Below are positions 8,856 through 17,541 of a DNA stretch of 64,000 nucleotides, piece by piece (position 1 is the first letter of the stretch; every line of letters begins with the position of its first letter). The position numbers and the translations under genes are program-made. The notes beneath the pieces were generated by a model, which did no database searches, was not told where the DNA came from, and was given only the letters and a program-made list of their open reading frames with translations. Origin of the DNA: Geoalkalibacter subterraneus (GTDB lineage: Bacteria; Desulfobacterota; Desulfuromonadia; Desulfuromonadales; Geoalkalibacteraceae); NCBI RefSeq assembly GCF_000827125.1, contig NZ_CP010311.1:558001-622000 (forward strand), in the 5' to 3' direction.

Positions 8856-9319
8856 TTCGGCCGGGTTGGAGTCTTCGTCTGTTCGATGCTTTGGTGGCCC
8901 GCAGGTTTCAGTGGTGGACGCCTCCCCGCCGGGTTGCGGCTCTGCTGCCCCCGTTGCTCTTGATGGCGGCGATTTTCTTTGTATCCTCCCTGCCGTCCGC
9001 GCCCCGCTCCGAGGCGGCCAACCCCTTTGATTATGTGCCGCCAGCTCTGAACAACCTGCTGCATATCCCCGCCTTCGGCCTGTTGACCCTGCTGTGGCTG
9101 CGCGGGGTTGAGGCGCTCGGCTGTGGTCCGCGGGCCCGTTATTTCTGCGCACCTGCCATTTCGTTTCTGTTCGGCGTGTTCGACGAATGGCATCAGTTGT
9201 CCGTGCCGGGCCGGTATGGCTCGATCCTGGATGTCGGATTCAACCTCATCGGCATTCTTCTCACTCTAAGCCTCTGCGCCTGGGCTGAACGTCGCCGCGG
9301 CGCTCCGTCTTCGAACTGA
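8852..9319 (+). CDS. VanZ-like membrane protein
   Basis: A 155-residue protein with about four membrane helices. The VanZ-type hallmarks are NNLLHIPAFGLLTLLW in the middle and FGVFDEWHQLSVPGRYGS near the C-terminus. The family is widespread and of unclear function; VanZ itself is linked to teicoplanin resistance. The suggested start is the TTG that overlaps the gspB stop (TTGA). No convincing Shine-Dalgarno is seen, and an in-frame GTG at 8894 is a fallback. Its position points to cotranscription with the secretion genes. Confidence 0.75.
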   Translation: MIRPGWSLRLFDALVARRFQWWTPPRRVAALLPPLLLMAAIFFVSSLPSAPRSEAANPFDYVPPALNNLLHIPAFGLLTLLWLRGVEALGCGPRARYFCAPAISFLFGVFDEWHQLSVPGRYGSILDVGFNLIGILLTLSLCAWAERRRGAPSSN

Positions 9320-9355
9320 CAAGAGGTCTTCATCCTCCTTCTGGAGAATTTCATA

Positions 9356-9841
9356 ATGGTCTTCCTTTTTGCTCATCCTCCTCAGCTTACATCGATCAGG
9401 GATCTTCTGGCTCGTTGCGGCTTGCCGCATGATGACCTGAATCCGGATAATATCGTTCATTTTCTCACCTGCCGAACCGACGGCATGCTGGCCGGCGCGA
9501 CGGGGATGGAGATCCTTGGCGAGGAGGCCGTTCTGCGCCCACCGGCGGTGGAGGCTGATATGCGCGGACGCGGCATTGCCTCTCTGCTGCTGGTGCGCAT
9601 CGAGAGGTTTGCCGCCTTGGGGGGGGCAAGGCGTTTTTTCGCGCCCAGCGGTCCCAACGACGACTACCTTCTGCAGCGTGGCTATCGTCGGGTGGAAGGG
9701 GAAGAAATCCCCGAAGAAGTGCGCCGTCATGCTGTTTTTTGCGGCGTCGGAGATTCCGGGGCGTCGGCTTTGACCAAGAACCTGGTTGCGACCAAGATGC
9801 CCGCTGCCAAAAAAGCCGCCCTCGCATCTGATCGTCAGTAA
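9356..9841 (+). CDS. GNAT-family N-acetyltransferase
   Basis: The 161-residue product has the GNAT core: a substrate-side strand (GMLAGATGMEILGEEAVLRP) followed by the acetyl-CoA pyrophosphate loop ADMRGRGIASLLL, which matches Q/R-x-x-G-x-G/A. Its first half resembles small ArsN2-like acetyltransferases, but no arsenic genes are nearby, so I leave the substrate open. GGAG lies about 11 bases before the ATG. The C-terminal Lys/Ala-rich tail of about 25 residues looks unstructured. Confidence 0.75.
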   Translation: MVFLFAHPPQLTSIRDLLARCGLPHDDLNPDNIVHFLTCRTDGMLAGATGMEILGEEAVLRPPAVEADMRGRGIASLLLVRIERFAALGGARRFFAPSGPNDDYLLQRGYRRVEGEEIPEEVRRHAVFCGVGDSGASALTKNLVATKMPAAKKAALASDRQ

Positions 9842-9868
9842 CTGCAGACCGGTCAAAGCAGCTTGAAA

Positions 9869-9896
9869 TTGCGCTCGCGCTGCGTTTTGTTATACT
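9869..9896 (+). promoter_or_regulatory. Candidate promoter for sucA-sucB
   Basis: TTGCGC and TATACT are 16 bases apart, and the -10 has an extended TGT just before it. The -10 ends about 50 bases before the preferred sucA start. Confidence 0.45.
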
Positions 9897-9948
9897 TCAT
9901 GCGCTGAATGTTGCGACGCCATCACTTTTGACCGGGATGTGTTCTGAT

Positions 9949-12651
9949 ATGCCTTTTTCCGCCCAACTTGACCCGGCGTGGATCGATGCTCTGTACCAAC
10001 GCTGGTTGCGGGATCCCTCCAGTGTCGGTTCCGACTGGCATGGTTTTTTTGAAGGGTTTGACCTGGGCAACGAATCGCCTTCCTGCCCCCAAACCTGTGT
10101 CGATCCCGAATTTGCCCTGAAGCAGTCCGGCGTTCAGTCGCTGATCTACCGATATCGCGATATCGGGCACCTGCTCGCCTGTACCGACCCCCTCGAACCC
10201 TGCCCCCTCAATCACCCGCTGCTCGATCTGAGTGTTTTCGGCCTGTCGGAAGCCGATCTCGACACGGTGTTCCATACCCGTCGATTCGTCAAGGAGCACG
10301 CCACCCTGCGGGAGATTGTCGCTGTGATGCGCGAGACCTACTGCGGCGCCATCGGGGTGGAATTCATGCACATCCAGGACCCCGAGCAGCGCCAGTGGCT
10401 CAAGGACCGCATGGAGGGGACGCGCAACCGCACCGAATTTTCGGAGCAGCACAAATGGCTGATTCTGCAGCAGCTGCAGGAAGCCGCCCTGTTCGAAGCG
10501 TTTCTCCATCGCAAATTCCTGGGGCAGAAGCGCTTTTCGCTGGAAGGTGCCGAAACGCTGATTCCAGTCCTGCACGATATTGTCACCGCGTCCAATCAGC
10601 GCGAGATCAAGGACCTGGTTCTGGGGATGGCCCATCGCGGACGGCTCAACGTCCTGGCCAACATCTTCCACAAACCGCTGGAAAACATCTTTGCCGAGTT
10701 CAAGGACAACCTCGAGTACGCCTTTGTCGGAGAAGGCGACGTCAAATATCACAAGGGATTCTCCCGTGACGTCGCGCCGCTTGGGCGTCACGGAATTCAT
10801 CTGTCGATGGCTTCAAACCCGAGCCACCTGGAGGCGGTGGACCCGGTGGTGGAGGGCAAGGCGCGGGCGCGGCAGGACTACCACGGCAGCGGTGGGCAGG
10901 AGGTCCTCCCGGTGCTGATCCACGGCGATGCTGCTTTTGCAGGGCAGGGCGTGGTCGCCGAAGTGCTCAATCTCTCCCAGCTGGAAGGCTACTCCACCGG
11001 CGGCACCCTGCATATCGTGCTCAATAACCAGATCGGCTTTACCACTCTGCCGCCCGAAGCGCGTTCCACCCACTACGCCACCGATGTCGCCAAGATGCTG
11101 CAGGTGCCGGTATTTCACGTCCATGGCGAAAATCCGGAGGCCGCGGTGCATGCCGCCTCGCTGGCGCTGGACTATCGCTGCCGCTACGGACGCGATGCGG
11201 TGATCGACCTGATCTGCTATCGCCGCCAGGGACATAACGAAGCCGACGAGCCGGCCTTTACCCAGCCGTTGATGTACGAAAGAATCAAGGATCGGCCGCC
11301 GGTGCATGAACTCTATGCCGAGCGCCTGGCTGAGGAGGTCGCGGATAAGGACCGCATCGAAACGCAGGAGCAGGAGATCGAGCATCGACTGGAACAGGCC
11401 CTGGAGCGGGATCAGCAGCCCGCCGATGCCGGCCACGAAGGGAAATGGAGCGAAATCCAGCGTGAATTCACGATACCGGACGATGTCCGCACAGCGGTCG
11501 ATCTCGATACCCTCCAGAATCTCGGACAGCGCATCCTCCAGCTGCCTGAAGGGTTTGAGCCTCATCCCAAAATCGTCAAGTTTCTCGAGCGACGGCGCGA
11601 AGCGATGGACACGGGTGATGAGATCGACTGGGCGCTGGCCGAAGCGCTGTCCTTTGCCACGCTGCTGAACGAAGGGCATACGGTGCGGCTCTCCGGCCAG
11701 GATTCCCGCCGCGGCACCTTTAATCAGCGCCACGCCGCCATCGTCGATCTGAACACCGGCAAACCCTTTCTGCCGCTTGCCCAAGTGGCCGCCGAAGGGG
11801 CGGATTTTCACTGCCACAACAGCATGCTCTCCGAGTTTGCCGTGCTCGGCTTCGAATACGGCTATTCGCTGGAGGTGCCGCAGGGGCTGGTCATCTGGGA
11901 GGCCCAGTTCGGTGATTTCGTCAACGGCGCGCAGGTCATTATCGACCAGTTCATTGCATCGAGCGGCAGCAAGTGGGACCGTTCCTGCGGGCTGGTGATG
12001 TTTCTGCCGCACGGCTACGAAGGGCAGGGCGCCGAACACTCCAGTGCCCGCATCGAGCGTTTTCTGCAGCTCTGCGCCCATGAGAACATGCAGGTGTGCT
12101 ACCCGAGTACCCCGGCGCAGATCTTTCATCTGTTGCGCCGCCAGCTCAAGCAGCCCTTCCGGCGACCGCTGATCGTTTTCACCCCCAAAAGCCTGCTGCG
12201 TCATCCTGCCTGCCGGTCGACCCTCGACGATCTGGCCGGAGGCCGTTTCGAGGAGGTGATCGCCGATCCGATCGAGCCGGGGCAGATCAAATCGCTGCTG
12301 TTATGCTCCGGCAAGATCTATTACGACCTTGTGGAGAAGCGGGCGGACCTTGGACGCAAGGATGTGGCCCTGGTGCGGATCGAGCAGCTCTATCCCCTGC
12401 ATCGCGAGAGGCTGGCCGAGGTCGTCTCCCTTTATGGAGAGCTGGAGCACGTGGCCTGGGTGCAGGAGGAGCCGCGCAACAACGGCGCCTGGTCCCATCT
12501 CGCACCGCAGTTGACCCGCGTGCTGGGACGGCATCCGCGCTACGTCGGCCGGGAAGAATCCGCCGCCCCCGCCGTTGGCAGCCACCGCCTGCACAAGCAG
12601 CAGCAGGAGGCGTTGCTGGAAGAGGCTTTCAACCTGCCCGAAGGCAAATAG
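9949..12651 (+). CDS. sucA: 2-Oxoglutarate dehydrogenase E1 component
   Basis: This thiamine-diphosphate enzyme decarboxylates 2-oxoglutarate and passes the succinyl group to the lipoyl arm of SucB. About 900 residues is the normal length. Visible signatures are the E1o N-terminal peptide DPAWIDALYQRW, MAHRGRLNVL, GDAAFAGQGVVAE with LNNQIGFTT in the ThDP region, and PHGYEGQGAEHSSAR near the C-terminal half. ATG 9949 gives the alignment expected for this family; ATG 9937 and TTG 9928 are in frame upstream and cannot be excluded. sucB follows after 129 bases occupied by a palindromic repeat. The gene implies an oxidative TCA step, as in Geobacter-type acetate oxidisers. Confidence 0.95.
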   Translation: MPFSAQLDPAWIDALYQRWLRDPSSVGSDWHGFFEGFDLGNESPSCPQTCVDPEFALKQSGVQSLIYRYRDIGHLLACTDPLEPCPLNHPLLDLSVFGLSEADLDTVFHTRRFVKEHATLREIVAVMRETYCGAIGVEFMHIQDPEQRQWLKDRMEGTRNRTEFSEQHKWLILQQLQEAALFEAFLHRKFLGQKRFSLEGAETLIPVLHDIVTASNQREIKDLVLGMAHRGRLNVLANIFHKPLENIFAEFKDNLEYAFVGEGDVKYHKGFSRDVAPLGRHGIHLSMASNPSHLEAVDPVVEGKARARQDYHGSGGQEVLPVLIHGDAAFAGQGVVAEVLNLSQLEGYSTGGTLHIVLNNQIGFTTLPPEARSTHYATDVAKMLQVPVFHVHGENPEAAVHAASLALDYRCRYGRDAVIDLICYRRQGHNEADEPAFTQPLMYERIKDRPPVHELYAERLAEEVADKDRIETQEQEIEHRLEQALERDQQPADAGHEGKWSEIQREFTIPDDVRTAVDLDTLQNLGQRILQLPEGFEPHPKIVKFLERRREAMDTGDEIDWALAEALSFATLLNEGHTVRLSGQDSRRGTFNQRHAAIVDLNTGKPFLPLAQVAAEGADFHCHNSMLSEFAVLGFEYGYSLEVPQGLVIWEAQFGDFVNGAQVIIDQFIASSGSKWDRSCGLVMFLPHGYEGQGAEHSSARIERFLQLCAHENMQVCYPSTPAQIFHLLRRQLKQPFRRPLIVFTPKSLLRHPACRSTLDDLAGGRFEEVIADPIEPGQIKSLLLCSGKIYYDLVEKRADLGRKDVALVRIEQLYPLHRERLAEVVSLYGELEHVAWVQEEPRNNGAWSHLAPQLTRVLGRHPRYVGREESAAPAVGSHRLHKQQQEALLEEAFNLPEGK

Positions 12652-12659
12652 ACAAAAAT

Positions 12660-12767
12660 CTTCAACGCAGAGCCGCAGAGAGCAAATAAAGAGCGCAGAG
12701 AAATCTATTCCTTAAAATGTTTTTCTCTCCGTCTCACTTTCTCCGCGTCTCTCCGTTGAAAATTTCA
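12660..12767 (+). repeat. Imperfect palindromic GAG-rich intergenic repeat (copy 1)
   Basis: Between sucA and sucB, the left arm (ttcaacgcagagccgcagag, continuing to about 12704) is answered by a right arm that ends ctccgcgtctctccgttgaa. Reverse-complemented, the right arm matches most of the left. The transcript could fold into a long hairpin between the two cistrons. Related sequence occurs near 26325 and 28641. Confidence 0.6.
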
Positions 12768-12780
12768 TTCAGGAGTTTTT

Positions 12781-14013
12781 ATGGAAATCAAAGTCCCCGA
12801 AGTCGGTGAATCGATCTATGAAGCGCAGGTTTCCACCTGGCATAAAAAAGACGGAGAGCGGGTGGAGAAAGGCGATCTGCTGTGTGAGCTTGAGACCGAC
12901 AAGATTTCCCTTGAACTCAACGCCGATGCCTCGGGCACGCTGCAGATTGCCGTGGGCGAGGGGGAGACGGTGAAGGTGGGAGCCGTGATCGGCACCATCG
13001 CTGACGAGGAAGAGGGTGAAGGCGAGGATGAAAAAGGCGCCGCCCCTGCGAAAGATGAAAAAGAGGCTGCGCAGAAAGAGGACAAGAACGCTGCCGCAGA
13101 AGAGGCGGAGGAAAAGGGCTCCGCTCAGCAGAAAAAGAAGGCTGCCAAAAACAAGGAAAAGCCGGAGTCCGAATCGGCCGGAAAAGCGGTGCCGGCGGCC
13201 GAAAGCCCTTCGAAGGAGCCTGAGAAGAAGGAAAGAGTGCCGGAAAAAAAACAAAAGGAGTCGGCTGAAGATCAGGAGAAGAAACCCGCTCCTCGTGGAA
13301 GCGCCGAGCAGGATGGACGCGTCACCCGCACGCCTATGTCACCCATTCGCAAGCGCATCGCCGAGCGGTTGCTTGCGGCCCGGCAGCAGACCGCCATGCT
13401 GACAACTTTCAACGAAGCGGATATGAGCCGGGTGATGGCCCTGCGCAAAAAACACCAGGAGAGTTTTCAACAGCGTCACGGCGTCAAGCTGGGGCTGATG
13501 TCCTTTTTCGTGAAAGCCTGCGTAGAGGCGCTGAAATCCTTTCCCGAAGTCAACGCCAGCATCGACGGAGACGATATACTCACGTATCACGACTACCATA
13601 TCGGGATTGCCATCGGCGCCGAAAAGGGACTGGTGGTGCCGGTGCTGCGCAGTGCGGATGAGATGCATTTCGCCGAGATCGAGCAGGCCATCGCTGACTT
13701 TGCCGAGAAGGTTGAAAACAACAAGATTACCCTGGCCGATCTGGAAGGGGGGACTTTTACCATCACCAACGGCGGCGTGTACGGCTCGGTGCTTTCCACC
13801 CCGATTATCAACCCGCCGCAGAGCGCGGTGCTGGGGATGCACGCCATCCAGGACCGCCCGGTCGTGCGCGACGGAGAGATTGTCATCCGCCCCATCATGA
13901 ACCTGGCTCTCTCCTACGACCACCGCCTCATTGATGGACGCCAGGCGGTGAGCTTCCTCAAACGCATCAAGGACCTGGTGGAAGAACCGGAAGAGATGCT
14001 GCTGGAGTTGTAA
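12781..14013 (+). CDS. sucB: Dihydrolipoamide succinyltransferase (E2 of 2-oxoglutarate dehydrogenase)
   Basis: The E2 core transfers succinyl from its lipoyl arm to CoA. Residues 1-77 form one lipoyl domain, with the modified lysine K41 in ELETDKISLEL. Residues from about 181 to 410 form the acyltransferase, starting TRTPMSPIRKRIAERLL and including the catalytic SYDHRLIDGR with His381 and Asp385. The intervening 100 residues are almost all Glu, Lys, Ala and Gln. I see nothing there like a peripheral subunit-binding domain, which bacterial E2o normally has at this position. AGGAG precedes the ATG. The lipoylation genes lipB and lipA lie nearby on the other strand. No E3 gene is in the window. 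Confidence 0.94.
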   Translation: MEIKVPEVGESIYEAQVSTWHKKDGERVEKGDLLCELETDKISLELNADASGTLQIAVGEGETVKVGAVIGTIADEEEGEGEDEKGAAPAKDEKEAAQKEDKNAAAEEAEEKGSAQQKKKAAKNKEKPESESAGKAVPAAESPSKEPEKKERVPEKKQKESAEDQEKKPAPRGSAEQDGRVTRTPMSPIRKRIAERLLAARQQTAMLTTFNEADMSRVMALRKKHQESFQQRHGVKLGLMSFFVKACVEALKSFPEVNASIDGDDILTYHDYHIGIAIGAEKGLVVPVLRSADEMHFAEIEQAIADFAEKVENNKITLADLEGGTFTITNGGVYGSVLSTPIINPPQSAVLGMHAIQDRPVVRDGEIVIRPIMNLALSYDHRLIDGRQAVSFLKRIKDLVEEPEEMLLEL

Positions 14014-14014
14014 G

Positions 14015-14434
14015 ATGAATACACTGAATACGCACAGCAAGCTTATCGGATACATCCTGTGGATCTTCGGCTTCATGGGGGCCCACCGCTTCTATTACGG
14101 CCGCCCCATCAGCGCAACGATCTATTTCTTCACCCTCGGTCTGTTTTTCATCGGCTGGATCATCGACCTGTTTCTGATCCCATCCATGGATCGCTCCGCC
14201 GATCTGCGCTTCACCCCCGGGGCGAGAGACTACAACATCGCCTGGGTGCTGCTCACTTTCGTCGGCGTATTCGGCGTTCACCGCTTTTATCTGGGCAAAT
14301 GGCTGACCGGGTTGATTTATCTACTCACCGGCGGTTTGTTTCTTGTCGGCATCATTTACGATTACTGGACGCTCAACGCCCAGGTCAGTGAGGTGAACAG
14401 CCGTTTGGGAGGAGTGAACGGGGTCGTCTCCTGA
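14015..14434 (+). CDS. TM2 domain-containing membrane protein (two copies)
   Basis: The 139-residue protein is an internal duplication of the TM2 domain. Each half has a G-[AV]-HRFYxG motif between two membrane helices: GFMGAHRFYYG at about residue 20, and VGVFGVHRFYLGKWLTG at about residue 85. TM2 proteins are small membrane proteins of unknown function. Its ATG comes one base after the sucB stop with GGAG inside the sucB end, so it is translated with sucB. Why it rides with the dehydrogenase is not evident. The phosphofructokinase gene converges from the right. Confidence 0.85.
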   Translation: MNTLNTHSKLIGYILWIFGFMGAHRFYYGRPISATIYFFTLGLFFIGWIIDLFLIPSMDRSADLRFTPGARDYNIAWVLLTFVGVFGVHRFYLGKWLTGLIYLLTGGLFLVGIIYDYWTLNAQVSEVNSRLGGVNGVVS

Positions 14435-14465
14435 CGTGGCAGGAAACGGCCCCGCTGCGTGTTTC

Positions 14466-15662
14466 TTACAGATCGCTGGTCATGATGAACAGGGGCTGGC
14501 GCTGGAAGGATTCGTATTTGGGGCGCAGCCGCTCGATATTGTAGTACTTCTCCACGTCGACCACTTTTTTCTGGCCGGTGACGGTCGTGATCGGCACTGT
14601 GTCGTAATGGCCGTTGTGGATGCTGACCAGCCGTCCCGAGGTGCCTTCGAGCACCAGGTCGAGGGCGATATTGCCGAAGGCCATGGGAACGATGGAGTCC
14701 AGTGCGTCCGGTTCGCCGCTGCGCACCAGGTAGCCGAGGCGCTGGTTGAGCACATTGATGCTGCGGCCGTTATTAAACCCGGGCGAGAGTTCCTTGAGCA
14801 TCGCCGAGACTTTGTCCCCGATCCCTCCCAGCTTGCGGTGACCGTACTGGTCGACCTCCTCCCCCTCGAACGACATATCCTGCTGGTGGCGCATTTTGGC
14901 CCCTTCGGAAACCAGGACCACGGCGTATTTGCTCGGATGCTTGTTGCGATCCTCGGTGAGCAGGCGCGCTAACTGCTCAATGTCGAAGTTGTGCTCCGGG
15001 ATGATGCAGCGATCCGCCGCTCCGGCCATGGTCGGCAGCAGCGCGGTAAACCCGGCGTAGCGCCCAAAGACCTCGATCACCAGGTAGCGCTCGTGTGAGC
15101 CGGCCGAGGTGCGCAGGCGGTGGGTCAGCTCGATGGTGCGGGTGACGCAGGTGGAAAAACCGATGCAGTAGTCGGTGCCCGGCACGTCGTTGTCCATCGT
15201 TTTGGGGATGGCGACCACTTTGACCCCTTCCTCGTGCAGGCGCTGCGCATAGCTCAGGGTGTCGTCACCGCCGATGGGGATCAGAAAATCGAGCCCGAGA
15301 AATTCGATGTTTTTCAGCACCTCGGGGGTGACGTCGTTAATCTTTTCCGTGTACTTGTCCCGCAGGTGCGCGGGCAGATTGTCTTTCGGCAGATGGCTCG
15401 GCCGGGTGCGCGAGGTGTGTAGAAAGGTGCCGCCGGTGCGGCCGGCGCGGTTGACCACGTCGCGGGTCAACTCCTGCACGCACGAGCTGTTGTCGGCCTG
15501 CGGCTCTGCTACCAGTTCAACCAGTCCCGCCCAGCCGCGGCGAATTCCCAGAACCCGGTAACCTTCGCGCAGCGCACGGATGGTAATGGCGCGAATCGCC
15601 GGATTGAGTCCCGGCACGTCGCCGCCGCCTGTGAGAATTCCGATGGTTCCTTTGTTTGCCAT
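14466..15662 (-). CDS. 6-Phosphofructokinase, probably pyrophosphate-dependent
   Basis: This 398-residue protein is a PfkA-fold enzyme that interconverts fructose 6-phosphate and fructose 1,6-bisphosphate. Signatures are GILTGGGDVPGLNPAIRA, PIGGDDTLSYA and PKTMDNDVPGTD. In the family, Gly at the GGDG site and Gly before TxDND mark ATP enzymes, whereas Asp (GGDD) and Lys (PKT) mark PPi enzymes. Both PPi-type residues are present here, at about residues 131 and 152. The start has GGAGG 6 bases upstream; a longer frame is unsupported. It is downstream of trxB on the same strand, 66 bases away. A PPi enzyme is reversible and can serve gluconeogenesis. Confidence 0.9.
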   Translation of the reverse strand: MANKGTIGILTGGGDVPGLNPAIRAITIRALREGYRVLGIRRGWAGLVELVAEPQADNSSCVQELTRDVVNRAGRTGGTFLHTSRTRPSHLPKDNLPAHLRDKYTEKINDVTPEVLKNIEFLGLDFLIPIGGDDTLSYAQRLHEEGVKVVAIPKTMDNDVPGTDYCIGFSTCVTRTIELTHRLRTSAGSHERYLVIEVFGRYAGFTALLPTMAGAADRCIIPEHNFDIEQLARLLTEDRNKHPSKYAVVLVSEGAKMRHQQDMSFEGEEVDQYGHRKLGGIGDKVSAMLKELSPGFNNGRSINVLNQRLGYLVRSGEPDALDSIVPMAFGNIALDLVLEGTSGRLVSIHNGHYDTVPITTVTGQKKVVDVEKYYNIERLRPKYESFQRQPLFIMTSDL

Positions 15663-15728
15663 GATGACACCTCCAAGGGTTGTGAATAAAACTGACGGAG
15701 ATCTTTTTCGCACACAGATGTGCCGGAC

Positions 15729-16676
15729 TTATTCCACGCCAAGATCATCCAGGTAGCGCGCGGCCTGCATGGCGGCGGTACAGCCGGAGCCGGCGGCAGT
15801 GATGGCCTGGCGGATGTTGGGATCCTGCACGTCGCCGGCGGCAAAAACACCGGGGATGCTGGTGCGGCATCCGTCATGAGTGAGGATGTAGCCGTCCTGG
15901 TCCATGTGCAGCTGCCCCTTGAACAGGTCGGTGTTGGGGTTGTGGCCGATGGCGACAAACAGGCCGTGGCAGGAGAAATCCTCCTCCTCGCCGCTTTTCA
16001 CATTTTTCAGGCGCACGCCGGTCACCCCGGTTTGAGGATCGCTGTGGATAGCCGTAACCACCGTATCCCAGCGGAAATCGATCTTCTTGTTCTCCATGGC
16101 TCTTTTCTGCAGCGGCGGTGAAGCGCGCAGCTCGTCGCGGCGATGGACGACCGTGACACGGGAAGCGAACCGTGCGAGAAAAGAAGCCTCTTCCATGGCG
16201 GTATCGCCGCCGCCCACGATCACCACTTCTTTCTCCTTGTAGAAGAATCCGTCGCAGGTGGCGCAGACCGAAACGCCGCGGCCGTAAAGGTCCCATTCGT
16301 TTTCCAGGCCCAGCATGCGCGGCGAGGCACCGGTGGCGATGATCAGGGTGCGGCACTGATGGCATTGGTCGCCGACCCATACGCGAAAGGGCGTTTTCTT
16401 CAGGTCGACCCGGGTGACCTCCTCCTCGGCGAACTGCGTCCCGAAGCGCTCCGCCTGGCGCCGCATGCGATCCATCAGCTCATTGCCGTCGATGCCCTCG
16501 GGGAAGCCGGGAAAATTATCGATGACCGTGGTGGTGGTCAGCTGGCCGCCGGGTTGACGTCCGTGCACCACCAGCGGGCAGCAGCGGCTGCGCGCGGCAT
16601 AGATGGCGGCGGTCAGGCCGGCGGGGCCTGAGCCGAGGATAAGAGTCTGCAGAATTGAATCACAGCTTTGGGGCAT
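15729..16676 (-). CDS. trxB: Thioredoxin-disulfide reductase
   Basis: This low-molecular-weight flavoenzyme reduces thioredoxin with NADPH. The FAD-binding motif GSGPAGLTAAIYAARS is at the N-terminus. The redox-active CATC occurs in CATCDGFFYKEKEVVIVGGG, directly followed by the NAD(P)-binding loop. The C-terminal FAD motif is FAAGDVQDPNIRQAI. The 315-residue length is typical. AAGGAG lies about 6 bases before the ATG. The start overlaps the 3' end of lipA by 17 bases, so lipB, lipA and trxB are translationally coupled. Confidence 0.94.
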   Translation of the reverse strand: MPQSCDSILQTLILGSGPAGLTAAIYAARSRCCPLVVHGRQPGGQLTTTTVIDNFPGFPEGIDGNELMDRMRRQAERFGTQFAEEEVTRVDLKKTPFRVWVGDQCHQCRTLIIATGASPRMLGLENEWDLYGRGVSVCATCDGFFYKEKEVVIVGGGDTAMEEASFLARFASRVTVVHRRDELRASPPLQKRAMENKKIDFRWDTVVTAIHSDPQTGVTGVRLKNVKSGEEEDFSCHGLFVAIGHNPNTDLFKGQLHMDQDGYILTHDGCRTSIPGVFAAGDVQDPNIRQAITAAGSGCTAAMQAARYLDDLGVE

Positions 16677-17541
16677 GATGAGACTCCTTGAACTGTTGTT
16701 CGGCGTGATAACTGGAGCGCACCAGCGGACCGGATTCGACATGAACAAATCCCAGTTTGAGAGCGTCCTGGCGCAGATCTTCAAATTCTTCGGGAGGGAC
16801 GTAGCGGTGCACCGGGTGATGGCTGCGGCTCGGGGCCAGGTACTGTCCCAGGGTCAGAAAAGAGACCTCCATGGCGCGCAACTGGTGCAGCACCTCAATG
16901 ATTTCGACGTATGACTCACCCAGACCCAGCATTAAACCGGACTTTGTGGGGATATGAGGAGCCAGTCGCTGTGCGTCCCGCAAAAGAAGCAGGGAACGAT
17001 TGAAGTCCGCGCCCTGTCTCACCTGCGGGTAAAGGCGGGGCACTGTTTCCAGGTTGTGTCCGAGAATATCCGGGCCGGCATTGAGAATTGTTTCAAGGGC
17101 TTCGGGGTTGCCGAGCAGATCCGGGATCAGCAGCTCAACGCGGCAGGATGGCGCCTCCAGGCGCAGCGCCCGCACCAGGGCGGCAAATTGCTCGGCACCG
17201 CCATCGGGCTGGTCATCGCGAGTGACGGAGGTGATGACGGCGTGTTTGAGCTGCAGCGTGGCGACCGCCCGTGCAACTTTTTGAGGTTCGCCTTCATCCA
17301 GCGGCTGTGGCGTCCCGCCCTGAACATTGCAGAAGGCGCAGCTGCGGGTGCAGGTGTTGCCGAGAATCATGAAGGTGGCGGTGCCGCGGTCCCAGCATTC
17401 GCCCAGGTTGGGGCAGGCGGCGCTGCGGCAGACGCTGTGCAGCCCCTGCTCGCGGTGCAGGCGGTCGATGCGCGCCCACTGCGGTCCCTGCGGCAGGCGA
17501 ACTTTAAGCCAGTCAGGTTTGCGTGAATGAGGCGAGGTCAT
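16660..17541 (-). CDS. lipA: Lipoyl synthase
   Basis: This radical SAM enzyme inserts two sulfur atoms into protein-bound octanoyl groups. Both iron-sulfur clusters have their ligands: the auxiliary-cluster motif CRSAACPNLGEC (C-x4-C-x5-C), and the radical SAM motif CTRSCAFC (C-x3-C-x2-C). The conserved C-terminal RSSYHAEQ serine region is also present. It overlaps lipB upstream and trxB downstream. The preferred start gives 293 residues; an in-frame ATG three codons earlier (17550) is equally plausible. Likely targets include SucB and glycine-cleavage H protein. Confidence 0.95.
   Translation of the reverse strand: MTSPHSRKPDWLKVRLPQGPQWARIDRLHREQGLHSVCRSAACPNLGECWDRGTATFMILGNTCTRSCAFCNVQGGTPQPLDEGEPQKVARAVATLQLKHAVITSVTRDDQPDGGAEQFAALVRALRLEAPSCRVELLIPDLLGNPEALETILNAGPDILGHNLETVPRLYPQVRQGADFNRSLLLLRDAQRLAPHIPTKSGLMLGLGESYVEIIEVLHQLRAMEVSFLTLGQYLAPSRSHHPVHRYVPPEEFEDLRQDALKLGFVHVESGPLVRSSYHAEQQFKESHHAPKL

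Noticed and set aside
9911-9924. A 14-bp match between the sucA leader and the sequence at 45782-45795 (inverted)
   Set aside because: In 64 kb, several random 14-bp matches are expected; no extension of the similarity was found.
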